Positions 59,228 through 64,000 of a stretch of 64,000 nucleotides of DNA are shown piece after piece. Within the stretch, counting starts at the first letter, position 1. The number at the start of each line of letters is the position of its first letter. The notes beneath the pieces were generated by a model that was not told the origin of the DNA, searched no databases, and saw nothing but the letters and a program-made list of their open reading frames with translations. The DNA lies in contig NZ_FOKG01000005.1 of the NCBI RefSeq assembly GCF_900111885.1, positions 282,088 through 346,087 of the forward strand, in the 5' to 3' direction. This stretch comes from Amycolatopsis marina. Its GTDB lineage: Bacteria > Actinomycetota > Actinomycetes > Mycobacteriales > Pseudonocardiaceae. A program made the translations under genes and the position numbers.

Positions 59228-59818
59228 ATGCCCTCCACTCCCACTCCGCTGGTGAACGGCGAGAAGGCCAGCCGTCGTGAGCAGATTCTGGCCGCTGCCG
59301 CCGAGCTGTTCGCCCGGCACGGCTTCCACGGGGTCGGGATCGACGACATCGGCGCGGCGGTGGGGATCTCCGGCCCCGCGCTCTACCGGCACTTCCGCAG
59401 CAAGGACGCGATGCTCGGCGAGATGCTGAGTTCGATCAGCCAGTTCCTGCTCGACGGAGGCACGGAACTGGCCGAGGCGGCAACCGACCCACAGGAGGTA
59501 CTGGCCGAACTGGTCCGGTTCCACGTCGACTTCGCGCTCCAGCACCCCGCACTCATCACCGTGCAGGAACGCAATCTCGCCAACCTGACCGACGCGGATC
59601 GCCGACAGGTACGGGCACTGCAGCGGCGCTATGTGGAGGTGTGGGTAACCGCGATTCGCGCCGCTGTCCCCCAGGTGGGCGAGAGCCACGCCCGTTCGTC
59701 CGCACACGCCGTGTTCGGTTTGATCAATTCGACGCCGCACAACCGCTACCTGCCTGACAAGGAACTCGCCGAACTGCTCGGCCACCTCGCGCTGGGTGCA
59801 CTGCACGCCGCACGGTGA
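59228..59818 (+). CDS. TetR-family regulator of the leucine-type carboxylase operon
   Basis: Protein of 196 residues. REQILAAAAELFARHGFHGV and GIDDIGAAVGISGPALYRHF with RSKDAMLGEMLSS form the TetR DNA-binding domain. The C-terminal domain (LVRFHVDFALQHPALITVQE, SAHAVFGLINSTPHNRYLP) matches the acyl-CoA-linked TetR proteins that neighbour accA1/accD1 genes in mycobacteria. Shared GGTTA-N8-TAAC sites before this gene and before the carboxylase operon support control of leucine degradation. The ligand, presumably an acyl-CoA, is inference. Confidence 0.88.
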   Translation: MPSTPTPLVNGEKASRREQILAAAAELFARHGFHGVGIDDIGAAVGISGPALYRHFRSKDAMLGEMLSSISQFLLDGGTELAEAATDPQEVLAELVRFHVDFALQHPALITVQERNLANLTDADRRQVRALQRRYVEVWVTAIRAAVPQVGESHARSSAHAVFGLINSTPHNRYLPDKELAELLGHLALGALHAAR

Positions 59819-59887
59819 CCACGCCAAGGATTCCGCTGGACCCTCCGTCACAACACACTTCGCGGCGCCCTGGTGTTTGATAGGCAC

Positions 59888-60385
59888 GTGCAGCACCCCA
59901 GGAACGAGGACGAGCCCGAGCTCGTCGAGAAGGCGCAGCGCGCCCTCGTCGCCATACATCTAGGCCAGGACGAGGAAGCGCTGGACCAGGTGGCGCCCAC
60001 GGCCACCCCACAGGCCGACGGCGCCGATCAGACGCTCGCGTTGATGCTGCTCCTGTTCAGCGAGTGCAGTGCGATGGTCTCCACCCTCGGCGACGGCGGC
60101 AACGCGCCGGTGAAGGTCCAGGTGTTCGACGAGGCAGGCGAGGAGGTCTCGATCGACCAGGCCGATCCGCCCGTGCGGACCGCGGTCCGCACGTTGCTGG
60201 CCGAGGTGCACGGCAACACCGAGGCCGCGCAGGAGCAGGTGGAGATCGCACTGGCCAATGCCGCGCCGAAAGAGGTGGACAGTCTCGTGCTGCAGGCGCT
60301 GCGATGGACAGCGCGACTGTCCACCGAATGCCTCGAACGCGGCCTTCCGGTGGCGGACTGGATCGCGGAGGCCCTTTCGGACTGA
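59888..60385 (+). CDS. Uncharacterised actinobacterial protein
   Basis: Protein of 165 residues from GTG 59888 (GTG 59873 also possible). Not recognised. It is acidic and predicted helical, with LVEKAQRALVAIHLGQDEEA, LMLLLFSECSAMVSTLGDGG and QALRWTARLSTECLERGL. The first segment resembles a TPR-like helix pair. It lies 69 bases after the TetR gene on the same strand, and its stop abuts the convergent VOC gene. The coding-like composition and lack of competing frames support it being real. Confidence 0.6.
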   Translation: MQHPRNEDEPELVEKAQRALVAIHLGQDEEALDQVAPTATPQADGADQTLALMLLLFSECSAMVSTLGDGGNAPVKVQVFDEAGEEVSIDQADPPVRTAVRTLLAEVHGNTEAAQEQVEIALANAAPKEVDSLVLQALRWTARLSTECLERGLPVADWIAEALSD

Positions 60386-60787
60386 TCACCCGGTGGGTTG
60401 CTGGTCCCGTTGTTGCAGCGCGAAGTGGTTGCCCTCCGTGTCGGCGAACATCGCCCACCATCCCCACGGCTGATGTGTCGGAGTCGAGGGGAACTCGACA
60501 CCCTTTGCGGACAGTTCGGCGTGGGTGGCGACCACGTCGTCGGCGTAGAAGAAGAAGTTGGCGGTGGGGACTCCGTCGCGCACCGGAAAACGCATCTGGT
60601 CATCGGGGTCCGGGCTCAGCACCAGCACCGTCCGACCGTCGGCCGAGGTCAGTTCGACCCAGCGGTCCGAGTCGCCGTAGGGCATGTCGGTGGTAACCGC
60701 GAAGCCGATGGTCTCCGCCCAGAACCGCCGCGCCCGCTCCTGGTCCCGCACTCCGATCACCACTTTGCTGACGCCACGGATCGGCAT
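60386..60787 (-). CDS. VOC-family (glyoxalase-like) protein 1
   Basis: Protein of 133 residues. GVSKVVIGVRDQERARRFWA with ETIGFAVTTDMPYGDSDRWV is the first beta-alpha-beta module and ADDVVATHAELSAKGVEFPS with PWGWWAMFADTEGNHFALQQ the second. Metal ligand residues cannot be assigned with confidence. GGGAGGGAG precedes ATG 60787. It is divergent from the PadR regulator, and a perfect palindrome lies between the starts, so PadR probably represses it. Confidence 0.85.
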   Translation of the reverse strand: MPIRGVSKVVIGVRDQERARRFWAETIGFAVTTDMPYGDSDRWVELTSADGRTVLVLSPDPDDQMRFPVRDGVPTANFFFYADDVVATHAELSAKGVEFPSTPTHQPWGWWAMFADTEGNHFALQQRDQQPTG

Positions 60788-60810
60788 GGCCACTCCCTCC
60801 CGTTCGCATA

Positions 60811-60825
60811 TATCCATCATGGATA
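60811..60825. promoter_or_regulatory. PadR-type palindrome TATCCAT-C-ATGGATA
   Basis: Perfect 7-bp arms around one base, between the divergent VOC gene (60787) and PadR gene (60854). Candidate operator of the PadR protein. Confidence 0.6.
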
Positions 60826-60853
60826 CAACGAAGTCGGAGTGTATGCTCCCGTC

Positions 60854-61216
60854 ATGGCGGACGGCAATCCTCCACCGCTGACCCCGGCAGCGTTCCAGGT
60901 GCTGCTCGCGCTCGCACGCGGCAGGACACACGGCTACGGCATCATGGGGTTCATCGGTGAGGTCACCGACGGCTCCGTCCAATTGGGACCGGGCACCCTG
61001 TACCGCACACTCGCCCGGCTCGTGGCGGACGGACTCGTCGAGGAGACGCGGGAGAGCCACGAGGGCGAGCCACACGACGCCCGCCGCAGGTACTACCGGC
61101 TCACTCGGCTGGGCTGGGAGATGGCTCAGCGCGAGGCGAGACTGCTCGAGCGGCTCACCTCCGCAGCAGTCGACGCCGGGCTGCTGGGCGATCTCCGGAG
61201 GGCCGACGCCTCATGA
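60854..61216 (+). CDS. PadR-family transcriptional regulator
   Basis: Protein of 120 residues. LTPAAFQVLLALARGRTHGY with GIMGFIGE and QLGPGTLYRTLARLVADGLV is the PadR winged helix, and RRRYYRLTRLGWEMAQREAR the wing and dimerisation helix. ATG 60854 is followed 360 bases on by a four-base overlap (ATGA) with the second VOC gene. With divergent VOC gene 1 this makes a small PadR-controlled unit, possibly for detoxification of an electrophile or antibiotic. That role is inferred from VOC neighbours. Confidence 0.88.
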   Translation: MADGNPPPLTPAAFQVLLALARGRTHGYGIMGFIGEVTDGSVQLGPGTLYRTLARLVADGLVEETRESHEGEPHDARRRYYRLTRLGWEMAQREARLLERLTSAAVDAGLLGDLRRADAS

Positions 61217-61665
61217 GCGACCGGCACCGGCCCAGCCGCGCACTCGGCCTCGTACCGCACGTTTTCGTGAAGGACGTGGACTCCGCGCTGACCTTCTACC
61301 GCACCGCGTTCGGCGCCGCCGAACTGTTCCGCAACCTGCTGCCCGATGGCACGGTGCTGTTTGTCGAACTCGCGATCGGCGAGGCACGCCTGTTGGTGAG
61401 CGAGGAGATCCCGCGACTAGGCGCGCTGGCCCCGACGACGCTGGGCGGGACGCCGATGCTGCTGGTACTCGAGACGGCGGACCCGGACGATCTGCTCCGG
61501 CGGGCGGTGTTCGCCGGAGCGACAGTGGAAGCACCGGTGTCCGAGATGTTCTTCGGCGAACGCTACGGCAGGGTGGTGGATCCCCACGGCCACCGATGGG
61601 CACTGACGACGAAGCGGGAGCAGTTCACCCCGGACGAGATCGACGCCCGCACCCCGGACGTGTGA
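61213..61665 (+). CDS. VOC-family (PhnB-like) protein 2
   Basis: Protein of 150 residues. ALGLVPHVFVKDVDSALTFY with RTAFGAAELFRNLLPDGTVL is the PhnB-like glyoxalase start, and MFFGERYGRVVDPHGHRWAL the terminal strand. It resembles the group often annotated as glyoxalase/bleomycin resistance protein. It is translationally coupled to PadR and followed by PucR after four bases. Confidence 0.85.
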   Translation: MSDRHRPSRALGLVPHVFVKDVDSALTFYRTAFGAAELFRNLLPDGTVLFVELAIGEARLLVSEEIPRLGALAPTTLGGTPMLLVLETADPDDLLRRAVFAGATVEAPVSEMFFGERYGRVVDPHGHRWALTTKREQFTPDEIDARTPDV

Positions 61666-61669
61666 CCGC

Positions 61670-63229
61670 ATGGGCTCCGTACGCGCGGTGGTCGACCGGG
61701 TCGGTCCGACCCTGCTGCACGTGGTGCACCTGCCGGACAGTTGCCCTGTCGTCGCGGACGTCGTGATCGCGGAGCCGGGGGCACCCGGCCAGTTCTCCGC
61801 GGGCGACCTGGTTCTCGCGGTGGCGATGAATGAGACCAGGGAGGCCACGGCGCTCATTCGGCACAGCGCGGACAACGGTGCTGCCGCAGTGCTGGTCAAG
61901 CCACCGCTTGCCGAGCGGCCCGCGGTCCGACGAGCGGCGAGGACCGCGGGAATCGGTCTGATCGAGGTGCGGGCCGCCGCATCCTGGGCGCAGCTGGTGT
62001 GGCTGCTGCGGACCGTCCTGGACGCGATCTCGGACGAATCGGAAACGCTGGAGAACGGTGGCGAGCCGGGAGCGGCCGACCTGTTCCGCCTTGCCGACGC
62101 GGTGGCGTCCGTGGTGGACGCCCCCGTGACGATCGAGGACACGAACTCCCGGGTTCTCGCCTACTCGGCCCGTCAGGACCTCACCGACCCCGCACGTGTG
62201 TCGACGATCATGGGCAGGCGGATCCCGGACGACGTGCTCGCGCGCTTCCGTTCCAGAGGAGTGTTCCGGGAGCTGTCGCGGGGCAGGCAGACGATCTTCG
62301 TTCCGGCACAGCGCGACGGGACCCTGCCACGCCTGATCGTGCCCATCCGGATGGGCGGCGAACTGCTCGGCTCCATGTGGGCGGTGGTCGATGGGCCGGT
62401 GTCCGAGGAGCGGGCCGCCGCGTTCGCCGACTCGGCCCCGGTGGTCGCGCTGCACCTGTTGCGCAGGCGCGCGCACGACGATGCGCAGCGCAGGGCCTCT
62501 GCCGAACTGCTCAGAGCCGTACTCCAGGGCACGGCGAGCCCGCGAGCGGCGATCGCCGAACTGGGCCTCTCCGAAGGCCCACACCGCGTGGTGGTGATCG
62601 ACACCAGCAGCGATGGCAACCCGGACGCGGAAGGACTACGCCTGGCACTGCTGGAGCGCATCTCACAGGGCATCGGCAAGCGTCCTTCCGCGACGGAACT
62701 CGGCGGACTGCTCTACACCGTCGTACCGGACACGGCCGACCCCGGCGCATGGACCGAACTGCGGGCCGCACTGGACACCGCGGGCGGGGACGGCGATCTG
62801 CGGGTGGCCGCGGGAAGCGCCGCACCGATCCACGACCTTGCCCGCTCGCGGGCCGAAGCCGAAGAGACACTCGGACTACTGCGAGCCGGACTCGTCCCGC
62901 AGCGGGTGGTCGGATTCGATGAGGTCTGGACCGCACTGGCCCTGCACCGCGCCGCGACGGCGTCCGGCAGCAGCGGACTCACCACGCTCGGCCCACTGCA
63001 CAAGGTCCGCACCCACGACGAGACCAACGGAACCGACTACGCGAACACGCTCTACCAATGGCTGCGCCATCCCGGCGATCCTCGCGCAGCGGCTCAGACA
63101 CTGCGAATCCATCCCAACACCTTGCGCTACCGAATGCGCAAGCTGCTGGATTTGGTTGAGTTGGACCTGGACGACCCGCAGGTGCGGCTCGCACTGACGA
63201 TTCAGCTCGTGGTGCTGCGCTGGTCCTGA
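61670..63229 (+). CDS. PucR-family transcriptional regulator
   Basis: Protein of 519 residues. The N-terminal part (LHVVHLPDSCPVVADVVIAE) is a purine-catabolism-type sensor region, the middle a GAF-like domain (RLADAVASVVDAPVTIEDTN) and the C-terminal 80 residues the PucR helix-turn-helix: NTLYQWLRHPGDPRAAAQTL, RIHPNTLRYRMRKLLDLVEL. Targets are unknown; no purine genes are adjacent. The stop codon directly precedes the 21-bp tandem repeat region. Confidence 0.88.
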   Translation: MGSVRAVVDRVGPTLLHVVHLPDSCPVVADVVIAEPGAPGQFSAGDLVLAVAMNETREATALIRHSADNGAAAVLVKPPLAERPAVRRAARTAGIGLIEVRAAASWAQLVWLLRTVLDAISDESETLENGGEPGAADLFRLADAVASVVDAPVTIEDTNSRVLAYSARQDLTDPARVSTIMGRRIPDDVLARFRSRGVFRELSRGRQTIFVPAQRDGTLPRLIVPIRMGGELLGSMWAVVDGPVSEERAAAFADSAPVVALHLLRRRAHDDAQRRASAELLRAVLQGTASPRAAIAELGLSEGPHRVVVIDTSSDGNPDAEGLRLALLERISQGIGKRPSATELGGLLYTVVPDTADPGAWTELRAALDTAGGDGDLRVAAGSAAPIHDLARSRAEAEETLGLLRAGLVPQRVVGFDEVWTALALHRAATASGSSGLTTLGPLHKVRTHDETNGTDYANTLYQWLRHPGDPRAAAQTLRIHPNTLRYRMRKLLDLVELDLDDPQVRLALTIQLVVLRWS

Positions 63230-63252
63230 GGTGTATTTGCACTTCCGGGGCG

Positions 63253-63336
63253 GGTGTTTGCGGTTTGTGCGCGTTTGTTTGCGGTTTGTGCGCGAGTGTT
63301 TGCGGTTTGTGCGCGGGTGTTTGCGGTTTGTGCGCG
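63253..63336. repeat. 21-bp tandem repeat, four units
   Basis: Four head-to-tail copies of a 21-bp unit whose last 18 bases GTTTGCGGTTTGTGCGCG are identical in all four (63253-63273, 63274-63294, 63295-63315, 63316-63336); only the first two or three bases vary. It starts 23 bases after the PucR stop. Because 21 is a multiple of three, frames on both strands are open and give 7-residue repeats (CLRFVR- or HKPQT-), but no start signal supports coding. Confidence 0.85.
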
Positions 63337-63389
63337 TTTTCGGGGGACACGTGGTGGGGTTTCGGGCTCGCCTTCGGCGTGCCCTGCGC

Positions 63390-63438
63390 AATTGTCGCTC
63401 CACGCATCACCCTTTCGAGGTGGCCGGTAGCGACAATT
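63390..63438. promoter_or_regulatory. Inverted repeat AATTGTCGCT / AGCGACAATT before the DUF222 gene
   Basis: Perfect 10-bp arms at 63390-63399 and 63429-63438 with a 29-base middle. It lies about 60 bases before the DUF222 start; regulator site or stem-loop, function unknown. Confidence 0.5.
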
Positions 63439-63496
63439 ACCCAGGGAACGGGACCGCTGCGCCGGTTTTGTCGGACCCCCTCCATACAATTGTGGG

Positions 63497-64000
63497 GTGA
63501 CCAGTTCAGGGGGAAACGTGGTGGTGCCGGGACTGTCCCGGCGAAGATCGGTCCTCGTCGCGCGGTTGCAGTCGATGGAGCGGACACGGTCCACATTGGA
63601 GGCGCGGCAACTGTGTGACATCGCCGAGCTGGTGTCATCGTCACCGGAGATTGCTCGGGATGTCGCTCAGGAGGTCGCGTTGGCGTTGTCGATCACTCCG
63701 CGTGCGGCGGAGCGGATGGTGTCGTTGGCGGTGGCGTTGACGACCCGACTGCCGCACACCCTGGCCGCAATGCGGGCCGGGGTAGTGGACGGGTACAAGG
63801 CCTCCAAGACCGCCGACGTCACCGGATGCCTGTCCGATGACCTCGTCCGCCTCGCCGATGAGCGGTTGTCGCAGTGGTTGGCGGGCAAAGACCCGACGCG
63901 GTTGCGGCGGGCGGAACGGTCCGTGCAGTTGGTGCCGCAGGGCGAGGGCATGGCCACCCTGATCGCCGACCTGCCCGCCGAAACAGCCACCTCGATCTAC
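63497..64000 (+). CDS. DUF222 (13E12-repeat) protein, 3' truncated by window end
   Basis: The frame from GTG 63497 stays open for 168 codons to the window edge. EVALALSITPRAAERMVSLA, the segment TRLPHTLAAMRAGVVDGYKA and LPAETATSI are typical of the DUF222 domain of actinobacterial 13E12 repeat family proteins, which usually end in an HNH nuclease domain that would lie beyond 64000. These genes are multi-copy in many actinomycetes and are thought to be mobile or recombining. CAGGGGGAAACG within the first codons suggests that a start slightly downstream (GTG 63518) is also possible. Confidence 0.75.
   Translation, partial: MTSSGGNVVVPGLSRRRSVLVARLQSMERTRSTLEARQLCDIAELVSSSPEIARDVAQEVALALSITPRAAERMVSLAVALTTRLPHTLAAMRAGVVDGYKASKTADVTGCLSDDLVRLADERLSQWLAGKDPTRLRRAERSVQLVPQGEGMATLIADLPAETATSIY

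Noticed and set aside
63253..63336. Tandem repeat as a CRISPR array
   Set aside because: Units are directly adjacent with no unique spacers, and no cas genes are in the window.
63231..63500. Coding use of the 21-bp repeat as a 7-residue repeat protein
   Set aside because: Frames are open on both strands simply because 21 is divisible by three; no convincing start or ribosome binding site.
1..64000. tRNA or rRNA genes
   Set aside because: No cloverleaf-like pattern or rRNA segment was recognised in the intergenic regions read; small RNAs cannot be excluded.

Overview
The window is very GC-rich chromosomal DNA from a filamentous actinomycete, most likely a member of the Pseudonocardiaceae (Amycolatopsis/Saccharomonospora/Prauserella type). 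This rests on gene content: a mycothiol-type DinB protein, EspC-like and WXG100-like secretion substrates with a YbaB partner, a DUF5753 XRE regulator, a DUF222/13E12 protein, a Scy/FilP-like coiled-coil gene beside mce, thiolase and meaB, and ethylmalonyl-CoA pathway genes. Neither end is a natural boundary: an asparaginase-like gene runs in at the left and a DUF222 gene runs out at the right. I saw no rRNA, tRNA, CRISPR array, prophage or intact transposase.

Layout. 1-10 kb: small redox, cofactor and stress genes (flavin reductase-like, PPOX, MOSC, DUF1348, AhpD-like) with their regulators (wHTH, CGNR, AraC, MarR), and a short threonyl-tRNA synthetase paralog behind a Thr-codon leader peptide. 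10-17 kb: hydrolase, two methyltransferases, enoyl-CoA hydratase, lone ABC ATPase, a decayed rhodanese gene, and a DUF4396 / BlaI-M56 divergon sharing a CsoR-like operator. 17-24 kb: alpha-glucan phosphorylase, two tandem secreted zinc metallopeptidases and a thioredoxin-TPR co-chaperone. 24-28 kb: a type VII secretion substrate cluster without secretion machinery. 29-34 kb: a tightly coupled sugar operon (LacI, ManA-like isomerase, FrcA/FrcC/FrcB-like ABC transporter).

34-39 kb: XRE regulator with a 2OG-Fe(II) dioxygenase, then an AhpD/ICL-PEPM pair divergent from a MocR regulator. 39-46 kb: acyl-CoA core (meaB, thiolase, mce, crotonyl-CoA carboxylase/reductase) ending at the Scy/FilP-like scaffold. 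46-51 kb: universal stress protein, class III cyclase, proA, M50-like protease, AlkA-like glycosylase. 51-53 kb: an Erm-type 23S rRNA methyltransferase behind a long leader with an RLR-containing leader peptide. 53-60 kb: a leucine-type acyl-CoA dehydrogenase / biotin carboxylase / carboxyltransferase operon, a GDSL lipase and a TetR gene whose promoter shares operators with that operon. 60-64 kb: VOC/PadR/VOC genes, PucR, a 21-bp tandem repeat and the DUF222 gene.

The main interest lies in regulatory sequence: two leader-peptide attenuation systems (thrS-like and erm), several regulators that can be matched to palindromic operators, a six-copy intergenic element GTGAAnAACCC, paired palindromes at convergent gene ends, and a MITE-like element. 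All coordinates and motifs were read by eye; family names come from recognised sequence motifs, not from searches.
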